A stretch of 32,821 nucleotides of DNA from IMG/VR virus record IMGVR_UViG_3300044798_000178, positions 1 to 32,821 of that record; one strand, written 5' to 3'. Position numbers and translations under genes: made by a program. Within the stretch, counting starts at the first letter, position 1. Each line of letters starts with the position of its first letter. The notes beneath the pieces were generated by a model. It was not told the DNA's origin, searched no databases, and saw nothing but the letters and a program-made list of their open reading frames with translations. Below, piece by piece: positions 6,905 to 15,181 of this stretch. This DNA comes from a virus.

Positions 6905-8916
6905 CTTCGGATGCGATCTTTGACCTGATAGCCAGAAATAGGTCAGATTATTCTGTGCGGGCTGGCCAAAAGGAGCTCAGCGATTTGATCTTACAAGCCG
7001 TCGAGATTCAAGTTGATGTGATTGCCGAGGCCCCAACAGGCTTCGGAAAAAGTTTTTCGGCCCTAATACCGGCCATCATAGAGGCACAAAGGGGCCACAG
7101 AACAGTCATAGCCACGGAAACTTTGAATCTTCAGGACCAGTACATCGGCCTAGACCTCCCATTTCTCCATAAAATCTGCTGTGACGCCGGGATACATTTT
7201 TCCTACGCTGTGGCAAAAGGAAGAAGTAATTTTGTGTGCCGTTTGAAGTTAGACGAAGATAACTTCGCAGGCTCTACACAAATGATGCAGTGGGCCAAAG
7301 CACAAGAGCTCGGTCGAGATACTGGGGATATGACTTCAGTGCCCTTTCAATTTCAAATGTCCGATTGGTACGGTGTTTCCGCCGAGGACGACTGTGAACG
7401 TGCAGCCTGCCCCTTCTATGGGAAGGGACGTAATGGGGAATCTGAGTGTTTCGTTTACGATGCCATCAGAAAGTTTCAAAGCGCCCAAATTGTAATTGCC
7501 AACCACACTCTCGTCTTAATAGATGCACAACTTGGTATAGGATCGTTGCTGGGCGCGTATGATACTTTGATTGTTGATGAGGCTCATGGTTTTGCTGAGA
7601 AGGCTCAGGATACCTGGGGCGTAACAATAAAACCTCGAACCGTTTCTAACACCCTAAAACTGATAAATAAGATACTCGAACGCCAGGGCGTAGATTACTT
7701 TGAGTCTGGGTATTTAACTCTATATCGTTCTCTGGAGGATGCAGTGTTTTCCCCGTTCGTTTCAATCCTGGGGGAGAGTAAAGCGTTGCGGCAAATACCC
7801 CAGGACATCGTAGAATCTTCCAAGGAAGCGGCCAAAAGATTGGCTGCGCATATTTCCCGAGCCAACAAAGATTTGAATGCGCTTATTGTGTGGGATGAAC
7901 AAAATCCTAAAACAATAGCCATTCGGACAGCGAAGGAACGTCTATCTAAGTTGACGGCGGATTTGGGGGCGGTGTATGGTGAGGGGATAGATGAGAATTA
8001 CAGAGATAATTGGTTGGTATTTTTTGAGACTGGATATACAGCCAAGCACGAAAAGTATGGCATATTAAAGTTGAGACCGATAAATGTGGCTCCGCTGATG
8101 CGGGGTAGAATATTTGACATACTATCCACCGGCGTATTTATGTCAGCCACAATGCGTATTGGTTCATCCTTTGGGTTTATGAAAAGGGAATTGGGTATGC
8201 CGAGCGATACCCTAGAATTTATAGGAGAGTCGCCGTTCAACTTTGAACAAAATGTGGTGGGATATTTTCCAAATCATTTGCCGGATAACAAGGATAAAGA
8301 GTATATATCTTCACTGGCAGAGGAGATTCAAAAGGTACTGGAACATACTAATGGTAAAGCCTTGGTGTTGTTCACCAACAATTCTCATATGAAGTTTTGC
8401 TATGAGGCTATTTTTAGGAGACTTAAGTATAAATGCTACATGCAGGGACAAGGAGCCAAAGCAACTTTGATAGAGTTGTTTAAGCATGATGTACACTCTT
8501 GCCTTTTTGCGACTCGTTCATTTTTTACTGGTGTCGATCTTCCGGGGGAAACATTATCTTGCGTGGTTTTGACAAAGGCTCCGTTTCAGGTTCCCAATGA
8601 CCCAATGTTCGCGGCTAAGGCAGACAAGATAGATTCCGAGGGGGGAGATAGTTTTAACGCCCTTTCCATGCCTTTGATGCTGTTCGATGTGCGCCAATCA
8701 TTTGGAAGGTTGATTCGAACCACGGATGACACAGGATTGTTTGCATTTTTAGATAGTAGGGCGATGAGAAAATCCTATGGGCAAAGAATTATCAACGCAT
8801 TGCCGACTATTAAAATCTTGAGCAGTCTCGATGGTACAGCGCAGGTCAGACCAGTTAAAAGATATACATATAATTCCGGGTCGTCGAAAAAAACTGCACG
8901 CTTGGAGGAGGATTGA
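6901..8916 (+). CDS. DinG/XPD-type superfamily 2 Fe-S DNA helicase
   Basis: 671 residues. Walker A is APTGFGKS (44-51) and motif II is VDEAHG (225-230). Between them four cysteines, C113, C165, C170 and C183, sit where XPD/DinG helicases hold a 4Fe-4S cluster. Motif III-like FMSATM and C-terminal motifs FFTGVDLPG and RQSFGRLIR complete the helicase core. These enzymes unwind DNA 5'-3' and resolve R-loops or G-quadruplexes; in phages they sit among replication genes. The length is close to E. coli DinG (716). The start is fixed by the ATGA overlap with the preceding gene. The next operon's promoter begins inside its last codons. Confidence 0.88.
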   Translation: MTSDAIFDLIARNRSDYSVRAGQKELSDLILQAVEIQVDVIAEAPTGFGKSFSALIPAIIEAQRGHRTVIATETLNLQDQYIGLDLPFLHKICCDAGIHFSYAVAKGRSNFVCRLKLDEDNFAGSTQMMQWAKAQELGRDTGDMTSVPFQFQMSDWYGVSAEDDCERAACPFYGKGRNGESECFVYDAIRKFQSAQIVIANHTLVLIDAQLGIGSLLGAYDTLIVDEAHGFAEKAQDTWGVTIKPRTVSNTLKLINKILERQGVDYFESGYLTLYRSLEDAVFSPFVSILGESKALRQIPQDIVESSKEAAKRLAAHISRANKDLNALIVWDEQNPKTIAIRTAKERLSKLTADLGAVYGEGIDENYRDNWLVFFETGYTAKHEKYGILKLRPINVAPLMRGRIFDILSTGVFMSATMRIGSSFGFMKRELGMPSDTLEFIGESPFNFEQNVVGYFPNHLPDNKDKEYISSLAEEIQKVLEHTNGKALVLFTNNSHMKFCYEAIFRRLKYKCYMQGQGAKATLIELFKHDVHSCLFATRSFFTGVDLPGETLSCVVLTKAPFQVPNDPMFAAKADKIDSEGGDSFNALSMPLMLFDVRQSFGRLIRTTDDTGLFAFLDSRAMRKSYGQRIINALPTIKILSSLDGTAQVRPVKRYTYNSGSSKKTARLEED

Positions 8917-8941
8917 CAAATGCCATTTGAGATGGTATACT
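8913..8941 (+). promoter_or_regulatory. Near-consensus extended -10 promoter
   Basis: TTGACA (8913-8918), 17 bases, TGG-TATACT (TG 8933-8934, hexamer 8936-8941). A second TATACT follows at 8948-8953. The -35 overlaps the stop codon of the helicase gene. AGGAGG at 8958-8963 follows. The strongest promoter in the window by consensus; it drives the 8965-10195 cluster. Confidence 0.85.
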
Positions 8942-8964
8942 TAGATGTATACTAAATAGGAGGT

Positions 8965-9357
8965 ATGGTCTTGGAAGCGCTATTTCAATTTCTAACGCAC
9001 TGGTGGCCAGTAATTACTATTGTGGCTGCCCTACTCCCATCCCCCATTGCTAAGGCTAGAATTTGGATTTCTAAAATTCTGCCCAAGGCATGGTCAGCCG
9101 CACTGTTGGCCGTTAATGCCCAGCAGGTAGCGGCAATTATTGCCCATTTAGCGCAGCCCGGAGGGTCGCACGATACTGCTGTTAGTTTGCTTGTTAGCTT
9201 AACTGCCAACACAGCTAATCCCATGTCCCCGGCTGTTGCCGATTGGGTTGTGATAGAAATTCAGAACGTATTTAGGGCACGGATAAATACCATGAAGGCA
9301 TATCCGACGATTATAGCGGATGCTTTAGAATGCGTCGAACGCAAGGGTGTAAAGTAA
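8965..9357 (+). CDS. Hydrophobic small protein, one predicted N-terminal membrane segment
   Basis: 130 residues. The N-terminus (FLTHWWPVITIVAALLP) is a plausible membrane segment, followed by an alanine-rich helical region and a conserved-looking core with no family I recognise. A class III-like holin or membrane-associated replication factor is conceivable but not shown. Start choice: AGGAGG (8958-8963) is only one base from ATG 8965 but seven bases from the in-frame TTG at 8971. TTG 8971 may therefore be the real start, removing two residues. First gene behind the promoter at 8913. Confidence 0.62.
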   Translation: MVLEALFQFLTHWWPVITIVAALLPSPIAKARIWISKILPKAWSAALLAVNAQQVAAIIAHLAQPGGSHDTAVSLLVSLTANTANPMSPAVADWVVIEIQNVFRARINTMKAYPTIIADALECVERKGVK

Positions 9358-9423
9358 GTGACATGTTTTCCACCATGATCTACTTGATCTGTGCATCTGT
9401 GGACTTGCAGTAAGGGTATAATA

Positions 9424-9576
9424 ATGCCAAAGGTGTGGAACCTGATGTATTATACCTGGGGCCGGAATAGCCCTCGAAAGGATTTGTTCGAATGGATGAA
9501 TTCACCCGGAATCCCCCGGCTAAAAACCGAGGGGAGATTCAAAGGCCGCTTCCGCTATGGACGAGTGATCAAATAA
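9424..9576 (+). CDS. Very basic 50-residue ORF
   Basis: 50 residues from ATG 9424, rich in Arg, Lys, Trp and Tyr, with AAGGG five bases upstream. Its last 85 bases overlap the next gene in another frame, so only one of the two may be used at full length. The composition (for example GRFKGRFRYGRVIK at the end) could be a nucleic-acid-binding peptide or a chance frame. The 66 bases before it hold no gene and no clear promoter. Confidence 0.35.
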   Translation: MPKVWNLMYYTWGRNSPRKDLFEWMNSPGIPRLKTEGRFKGRFRYGRVIK

Positions 9577-9878
9577 TCACCTACTCAGAGTTACAGAAAT
9601 TTTGTGACTCTGAGTACGGCCGTCGAAGCTCTAAGCTGTTGAAAAAGGTAAGGTATTATCTCGAACGTTTCGAGGGTGCGCAATCTAGGAATGCCGCGCT
9701 TCGAGTTCTTATGGATTTAGACGAATACGCGCTGGAGTTAAGTTGTTTTAATTCTGCGTGGGTCGATTTCAGTCTGGCCGTATTTGAGATGGCGATAGTG
9801 CCCTCTAGGGCCAGCGTCCCTTGGATGCACAAGTACCTAAGTAGTATATTTGATAGAACCATACGGGGGTTATCGTGA
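9492..9878 (+). CDS. Hypothetical helical protein
   Basis: 128 residues with AAAGGA about nine bases before ATG 9492. The first 25 residues are proline-rich and loosely structured; the rest is helical (YSELQKFCDSEYGRRSSKLLKKVRYYLERFEG) with a hydrophobic C-terminal third. No family recognised. It shares its first 85 bases with the basic ORF before it, and its stop overlaps the next gene's ATG as TGATG. Confidence 0.58.
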   Translation: MDEFTRNPPAKNRGEIQRPLPLWTSDQIITYSELQKFCDSEYGRRSSKLLKKVRYYLERFEGAQSRNAALRVLMDLDEYALELSCFNSAWVDFSLAVFEMAIVPSRASVPWMHKYLSSIFDRTIRGLS

Positions 9879-10195
9879 TGCCAGAAGATGCGTTGTTTGT
9901 TCCCCAAGAACGATATATCGAGATTGAAGTGCCCAACAATTATTCGTCCCTTTCTTACTACGAGACTGCCATTAAGGTAGGGATAGAAGAGTTGGAACGG
10001 GTAAGAGTATTTTTCCGAAAGATGGGGGAGGCGGAGGCAGGTATTAGAATATCGGATTCGTTACATGCTATGGAAGCACTTTTGGAAACCGTACAGACTG
10101 TCAAACGTGAAGTGGCCATGGAATACCAAACTTGGATTGTACAACAGCATGGTTCTGTTCCACAGGCTGCCATTATGCCGGAGGGGGAAAGTTAG
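9878..10195 (+). CDS. Hypothetical helical protein, last gene of the cluster
   Basis: 105 residues from ATG 9878 (a GTG one codon earlier, 9875, is also possible); GGGGGTT upstream is the ribosome site. Central helices (ETAIKVGIEELERVRVFFRKMGEAEAG and a following HAMEALLETVQTVKREVAMEYQ segment) suggest a helical hairpin. No family recognised. Its TAG stop overlaps the TAA stop of the convergent minus-strand gene by four bases. Confidence 0.6.
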   Translation: MPEDALFVPQERYIEIEVPNNYSSLSYYETAIKVGIEELERVRVFFRKMGEAEAGIRISDSLHAMEALLETVQTVKREVAMEYQTWIVQQHGSVPQAAIMPEGES

Positions 10196-10779
10196 GTTTT
10201 TTCCTCGCGCAATCGCGCATAAAGTGCTTCCAATTTATTTGGGGATAGTTTTTTTAGCGCGTCTTCAATGAGGTTTGTGGGGGACTCGTCTAACTCTGTG
10301 TCTTTTTTGTCTATCTCTATGCCCTGAAGTTTGATCAGCTTTTCTATTATCTGAAGTTTAGTGGTCAACAAACGACTATCTGCTTGACTACCAAATGCGT
10401 CTATATCACCTTTCAATTTTAGAAGCTCCGCGATCATTCTCCCTCGAACTATATCCCTAGCTTCCTCTGCAAGAGGTTTACCCAACGCTGCCCACTCTTT
10501 ATTAAGTTTTACTACCTCCTCCTCCACGACCTTTTCGGATATATTCAACAATGAGGCGATAACAGGAACAGGCATACGCCATAGTATTATCAACTGTTCG
10601 ATTTTTGTTTTGATGGGCAGGTTCGGTTTAACGGCATACTCAGTCCAGAGTAATTCTTCTTGTGTTTTTGGGGCTACCATACCCGGATCACGCGTGGGTT
10701 TGGGTTTAGGCTCTTCCACATCTACTATGGGGTATCCGTATCGGTCTACTTTTACTTTTGCTGTGTTAGATGGCCTCAA
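10192..10779 (-). CDS. HTH-like protein downstream of the primase-helicase
   Basis: 195 residues on the minus strand from a TTG codon overlapping the primase-helicase stop by 14 bases. AGAGGA lies about 11 bases upstream. After a proline/lysine-rich leader (1-45), the segment KIEQLIILWRMPVPVIASLLNIS (59-81) looks like a helix-turn-helix; long charged helices follow. This is the layout of terminase small subunits and some phage regulators, but the gene is far from the terminase and paired with replication genes. A replication accessory or regulator is equally likely. If TTG is not used, an internal ATG at residue 34 would give a 162-residue protein keeping the HTH. Confidence 0.6.
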   Translation of the reverse strand: MRPSNTAKVKVDRYGYPIVDVEEPKPKPTRDPGMVAPKTQEELLWTEYAVKPNLPIKTKIEQLIILWRMPVPVIASLLNISEKVVEEEVVKLNKEWAALGKPLAEEARDIVRGRMIAELLKLKGDIDAFGSQADSRLLTTKLQIIEKLIKLQGIEIDKKDTELDESPTNLIEDALKKLSPNKLEALYARLREEKT

Positions 10780-13528
10780 AATCGTGGATTCCTCTCCATT
10801 GTGCCGTATTTATGCCAAAGGCAGTCTGCACCTTCCTAATATCTATTTTAACACATTTCCCCAGTACAGGATGATTAGCCGTAAATTCTACAAAAGGTGA
10901 GTCCCCGTGAGTATGATGATCCTGTATGAGAGATATAAACGCAGCCTGATCTGTGAGGGTGGCAGACTCCGAAACTCTAATATGAGGTTTTATCAGACGA
11001 TACCAACGAGATATATCTACAAAAATGAAGTCGTTATCATTTATGTCATACACGTAAAGTGTGTTCTCATGAGACATCCTGGCTCTGTGCGCGTCAATTA
11101 TCACCCCATCGGTGACCTCAAAGAGATGTTGAATGGTTGCGCTGTCACTCTGCTCGGTTTTCAGCGTGGGATCACAACTATACAAATAGTCTAGTATTTC
11201 ATGCTTTTTTAGTGGGTAGGTTAAACTGTGCTCTCGATATATTTGAGCCAATATCATGTGCCCCACTATGTTAGCTGTGCAGCCTGTTCTTTTACGATCC
11301 TCAACTGTAGGGCAGGTCTCCTTGACCCATTCTTCCGCCCTCTCTATAATTTCTGCAATTTCTTGTGCATGATTACCGGCCCAACTGATTAAAATGGAGC
11401 CAAGCCATCCCTGGTGATTCGTATCGTGCAGCCACGCCCGCTTGACATCCAATTTATTCTGTTCAATTTCGGATAGGGCATGATACTTATTTATCCAAGA
11501 CCTGTTTAACGCTATGATCAGACTGCGATTCACTGAGGCCGGGTCAATGAATCCGTGTTCTCCTACTAGGCATAGAGGTGTTTGGAATACTGATTTAGTC
11601 AGCCCTCCGGACCCGTTGGACATGCCACGGCTTGATTGGAATCCGTCGTGAAGTCCTCGGATCATATTTACCATTTCCACCGTTTTAGGCTCTCTTGATC
11701 CTTGGTATTGTCTGAACTCATCTATAATTACCGGGCATATGTTGTTTGAGGACAGCCATGTTCTAATGGCAACTATGGACGTTGTATCAAAATCATGGGG
11801 ATGCTGACAGCCATAGTGCATCCCCAATACGCCTTCGATCAAATAACTCTTACCCGCTCCGGACAGACCTTTGATGGCTAACGTGGGAAAGCCGTTGCAA
11901 CGCCGTCGAATAAGCTCTTTTACTGAACATGACGCAAACCAACCTAATGCGGGCCATATAAATGTTGGCTCATGGTAAGTCGCGTAGTAATCAATAAACT
12001 TTTTCAGGTAGGCGGTAACGTCGTCAAATGGTATTTCCTGCCGTAGGATGTGGGGCGATGCGGCAGTATCTTCCCTGCCAGTCCATACATAGTTTTCATG
12101 GGGCACGCCGGGGAGCAACAAGGATGGCGTGCCTTTGTCTATATCCACCCACCCATAATACGTAGATTCTTTGACAACATAATCGGGACAAGTTGTTTGC
12201 AGATAAGCGATATACTCTGCCCACATTTTTGGTGCGGTAACCATAGTTCCAACAGGTACTTCCGGTATGGTTAAAAACTTTTGCCATTGACTGTGTTTTT
12301 CTGTTGATATTTCGATGCGGGTAGGTAGCTCGCCTTCCATACAAATTTCAGCGAGCCATGAGGACGAATTGGTAGCCGCCCTGATTATGCGACCATTTAA
12401 TTTGATAACGAAGTTGCTGAATAGTTCTTCCTTATCTTTCCCCGCATAGTACGTCTGCAGACCGCGCTCATAGAATGTATCATCCCCCTTTTTAGACTCA
12501 AGGGGGTTTATGTTCTCAGGAAAAAAGTCAAACCCACGCTTTTTGCAGTAAACAATCTTCTGTTTTACCCATACATCGATTGCTCGCTCAACTGCATCTG
12601 CTACACCTGCGTAATCCGTGTGTAATGTCGCCACAGAGTCCAGCTCAGCTTCATATGTTGAATCTATGTTGGCTGAGCGGTCTTCAGTGTCACCGAAGAA
12701 TTTTTGAACTTCTTTGCACAGTCTACGACAGGCTTCTTTATTGACTCCGTGTTTGCGGGCCGACCCCGCTAATTGGAGAATAATGAAATGTCTATCTCCC
12801 TTTTCCCAGATTTCAGTTAGGGTGCGGGTGCAGGCATAGGAGATCAGACGAGGAACTAGATCAGGATCGGGCACAAAACGTTTTTTTAGTTCGTCGAGGG
12901 TAAATTTCTGATCGGTCATTCGTGACTTAGCCATAAACGGATCAGATATATATTCGGGTTTGAGGTTTAAGGAGCCCGGGAGACGCATTAAACGGTGTGC
13001 AGTAACTACCCTATAGTCTCCACCATAATAATAGCAAATGTCGTACAGCAGTCCTGCTAGATGCTCAGTAAAACGATTCTTATCTCCCTTGAGATTCCAT
13101 GGTTTATCCAAACGCCAGAAAAGCTGTATGCCATTTAAGGATGAACGATTAAACGCGGATATTGCCTCGGAGTTTTTAAGTTCTGTGTAAAATTCCTCTC
13201 CGGGGATTCCAAGCTCTTTACAGTCATCAATATCGCACCAAACCGCTGAAAACTTAGAGACATTCTCAATGTTGTTATTTGCTTCGTTGGTTTTGACCGT
13301 CCCCATACAGAATTCCATACCCCACAAATGTCCCTGCTGAGCCCACCAAGTAGAATCTACTTTGCTCGGTCGAGAGAAGCATATGGGATCGTTTATAACC
13401 TTATTCTGTCTAGCTCCTGCGGGGTCAAGACGACTTCGGCGTATATAGATGTATCCGTCAGGTTCGTCGCCAAATAACCATTGCAAAAATTCGACAGCAT
13501 GTGTGGCGTCTGTCGCGGTCTTATTCAT
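10766..13528 (-). CDS. Primase-helicase (RepB-like AEP primase plus P-loop ATPase)
   Basis: 920 residues on the minus strand. The N-terminal part matches AEP/RepB-type primase signatures: VWCDIDD (96-102) for the metal-binding acids, GIQLFWRLDKPW (133-144) and RLMRLPGSLNLK (179-190). A middle region of about 300 residues is unassigned, with a DUF927-like beta-rich stretch possible. The C-terminal ATPase has Walker A GLSGAGKS (554-561) and Walker B CPVIIDEF (598-605). Together these suggest one protein that lays primers and unwinds the fork. GGAGG precedes the ATG, and a promoter lies 40-67 bases upstream, divergent from the SNF2-type helicase promoter. It is the only large leftward gene, so replication initiation appears separately controlled. 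Confidence 0.82.
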   Translation of the reverse strand: MNKTATDATHAVEFLQWLFGDEPDGYIYIRRSRLDPAGARQNKVINDPICFSRPSKVDSTWWAQQGHLWGMEFCMGTVKTNEANNNIENVSKFSAVWCDIDDCKELGIPGEEFYTELKNSEAISAFNRSSLNGIQLFWRLDKPWNLKGDKNRFTEHLAGLLYDICYYYGGDYRVVTAHRLMRLPGSLNLKPEYISDPFMAKSRMTDQKFTLDELKKRFVPDPDLVPRLISYACTRTLTEIWEKGDRHFIILQLAGSARKHGVNKEACRRLCKEVQKFFGDTEDRSANIDSTYEAELDSVATLHTDYAGVADAVERAIDVWVKQKIVYCKKRGFDFFPENINPLESKKGDDTFYERGLQTYYAGKDKEELFSNFVIKLNGRIIRAATNSSSWLAEICMEGELPTRIEISTEKHSQWQKFLTIPEVPVGTMVTAPKMWAEYIAYLQTTCPDYVVKESTYYGWVDIDKGTPSLLLPGVPHENYVWTGREDTAASPHILRQEIPFDDVTAYLKKFIDYYATYHEPTFIWPALGWFASCSVKELIRRRCNGFPTLAIKGLSGAGKSYLIEGVLGMHYGCQHPHDFDTTSIVAIRTWLSSNNICPVIIDEFRQYQGSREPKTVEMVNMIRGLHDGFQSSRGMSNGSGGLTKSVFQTPLCLVGEHGFIDPASVNRSLIIALNRSWINKYHALSEIEQNKLDVKRAWLHDTNHQGWLGSILISWAGNHAQEIAEIIERAEEWVKETCPTVEDRKRTGCTANIVGHMILAQIYREHSLTYPLKKHEILDYLYSCDPTLKTEQSDSATIQHLFEVTDGVIIDAHRARMSHENTLYVYDINDNDFIFVDISRWYRLIKPHIRVSESATLTDQAAFISLIQDHHTHGDSPFVEFTANHPVLGKCVKIDIRKVQTAFGINTAQWRGIHDFEAI

Positions 13529-13567
13529 TGTATTGAGATTGCCTCCGGCAGAAAGTGCCTAGTTACT

Positions 13568-13595
13568 ATTATACAGTATTCTGGGAGATTGTCAA
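13568..13595 (-). promoter_or_regulatory. Leftward promoter of the primase-helicase operon
   Basis: Reading the minus strand: TTGACA (13595-13590), 16-base spacer, TATAAT (13573-13568). Unlike the rightward promoters it has a 16-base spacer and its TG abuts the -10 directly. Expected start near 13561 gives a leader of about 33 bases carrying GGAGG before the ATG at 13528. Confidence 0.78.
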
Positions 13596-13609
13596 GGGAT
13601 CAGGAAAAA

Positions 13610-13630
13610 AACCCGTACAATCACTGGGTT
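13610..13630. promoter_or_regulatory. Small inverted repeat between divergent promoters
   Basis: AACCC (13610-13614) and GGGTT (13626-13630) form a 5-bp stem with an 11-base loop. The right arm runs into the -35 of the SNF2-type helicase promoter. On the minus strand it is followed by a run of Ts, so it could act as a weak leftward terminator or as an operator between the two promoters. Short, so possibly chance. Confidence 0.3.
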
Positions 13631-13657
13631 GACTTGAGATAGGATAGATGGTATACT
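13629..13657 (+). promoter_or_regulatory. Extended -10 promoter giving a leaderless helicase mRNA
   Basis: TTGACT (13629-13634), 17 bases, TGG-TATACT (TG 13649-13650, hexamer 13652-13657). The ATG of the helicase gene begins six bases after the -10, at or next to the expected transcription start, and no ribosome site fits in between. Confidence 0.82.
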
Positions 13658-13663
13658 GAGAGC

Positions 13664-15181
13664 ATGAAACGACCGCCTTGGTGGGAGAAACAAAAAGAGG
13701 CCCTACAGTTTGCTAAAAAACGAGCAGACGAAGGTAAAGGCGTCGCCTTGTTCGCAGCATGTGGAACCGGCAAAACCCGTGTAGCTATAAATTGGCTGCA
13801 ACACCTTTTTGTTCACAAAGATGTCAAATTAGTTTACATTGTGGCTCCGATAGCTGTGCTTCCAGTGTGGATTGATAATTGGTATGATTGGGCCACTGCC
13901 CCCGTAGCATTTATTGATTTGCATGAGACGGGATCGGCGGGGTTACGAAAAGCCCAAGAGTTGGCATCTGTGAGCGACTTCCCCGTAATATGCCTTGTAA
14001 ATTATGAGGCTGCGTGGCAAATAGGGCACAAGAGAATCGAACATATGCGGAACGGGGAACCGGTCAAAACGCTCGATAAAGTCGATACCACCATGAATGA
14101 TTTGAATTGGGATGCGGGTATCCTCGATGAGGTGACTGCCATAAAAACTCCGGGGTCTAAGGTATCGAAGTTTTTCAGGCGTAAGATGGCCCCACGGACT
14201 ACATATAAAATGGTACTGACGGGTTCTGCCTACACCAAAAGACCCTTAGATGTATGGGCTCCAGTAAACTATGCCTGCGGAGACGAGGTGTTTTCCAAGG
14301 CGTTTTTACCATTCAAGACCGAGTATGCGATCCCGCATCCGTATATTCGTGGAGCGGTCATTGGGTATCGGAACCTCGAAGATTTAGTTTTGCGGCTATC
14401 GAAAGTGGCGGTCATGCTTAAAAAGGAAGATATGTTTGATCTCCCCCCATTTGTACATGAGACCCGAATAATAGAACTTTCTCCGAGGTCTCGAAAAGTA
14501 TACAATGATATTCGGGATGAACAGGTAGCAGAGATTGAGGCGTCGGAGGAAGAATGGAAGGCTTTTAAGGCGGGGAAAACAGATGAACGTCCTAAAACGG
14601 TGACGGCGGAACATATATTCACTAGCATAAGAAAGTTGTCACAAATAACTGGTGGGTTCGTTTATCCGGACCCCGATGAGGATACCCCGGATATTAAACC
14701 GACCCCAGTTAGATTAGGAACCGAGAAGTTGAGCGTTCTGCTGGACATTTTGGAAGATCGGGACTCACCAACTATCGTAGTTACTCAAACCAACGAGGAG
14801 GAAAAAATAATTGCTGAGGCAGTAACTAAGAAATTTGGTTTTGTTCCTAAGATTTTGAACGGATCAGTAAAAGGTTCTATGGCCCGACACGATATGATCA
14901 AGCAAGCGGCCAACGACTTGTGTTTCATTGTCAAAGAGCGCGTGGGAGCTCGGGGGGTGGATATGCGCTATGCTGATATGACTATATTCTACGGCCATAG
15001 TTATGATTCCGAGTGCTATGAGCAAATACTAAGTAGAAATCATCGTGGGGGACAAACTAAAAATATCACGTACATGCATCTTATCTGCAAAGACACCATC
15101 GACGTAAGGATTATGAATGTCTTGCGGAGAGACCTCAAACTTGCGGCGAGCATTGAACACGATTGGAGAAAGTTATTTTGA
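13664..15181 (+). CDS. SNF2-type superfamily 2 helicase
   Basis: 505 residues. Walker A AACGTGKT (31-38), motif II GILDEV (152-157), motif III-like MVLTGSAYTKRP, and C-terminal motifs V (VGARGVDM) and VI QILSRNHRGGQ (454-464) are in SNF2 order. Phage members of this family are about this size and probably act as DNA translocases or fork-remodelling helicases. The ATG follows the promoter -10 by six bases and lacks a ribosome site, so the message is probably leaderless. The gene ends overlapping the TTG of the next gene. The VRR-NUC nuclease often found with this type of helicase in phages is encoded downstream at 19688. Confidence 0.88.
   Translation: MKRPPWWEKQKEALQFAKKRADEGKGVALFAACGTGKTRVAINWLQHLFVHKDVKLVYIVAPIAVLPVWIDNWYDWATAPVAFIDLHETGSAGLRKAQELASVSDFPVICLVNYEAAWQIGHKRIEHMRNGEPVKTLDKVDTTMNDLNWDAGILDEVTAIKTPGSKVSKFFRRKMAPRTTYKMVLTGSAYTKRPLDVWAPVNYACGDEVFSKAFLPFKTEYAIPHPYIRGAVIGYRNLEDLVLRLSKVAVMLKKEDMFDLPPFVHETRIIELSPRSRKVYNDIRDEQVAEIEASEEEWKAFKAGKTDERPKTVTAEHIFTSIRKLSQITGGFVYPDPDEDTPDIKPTPVRLGTEKLSVLLDILEDRDSPTIVVTQTNEEEKIIAEAVTKKFGFVPKILNGSVKGSMARHDMIKQAANDLCFIVKERVGARGVDMRYADMTIFYGHSYDSECYEQILSRNHRGGQTKNITYMHLICKDTIDVRIMNVLRRDLKLAASIEHDWRKLF

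Noticed and set aside
9417-9422. TATAAT just before ATG 9424 as another leaderless promoter
   Set aside because: No -35 at 16-18 bases, no TG extension, and only one base separates it from the ATG; AAGGG is better read as a ribosome site.
10192-10779. Small terminase subunit
   Set aside because: The HTH plus helices are compatible, but the gene is on the opposite strand, 11 kb from the large subunit and paired with the primase-helicase, so the name would be a guess.
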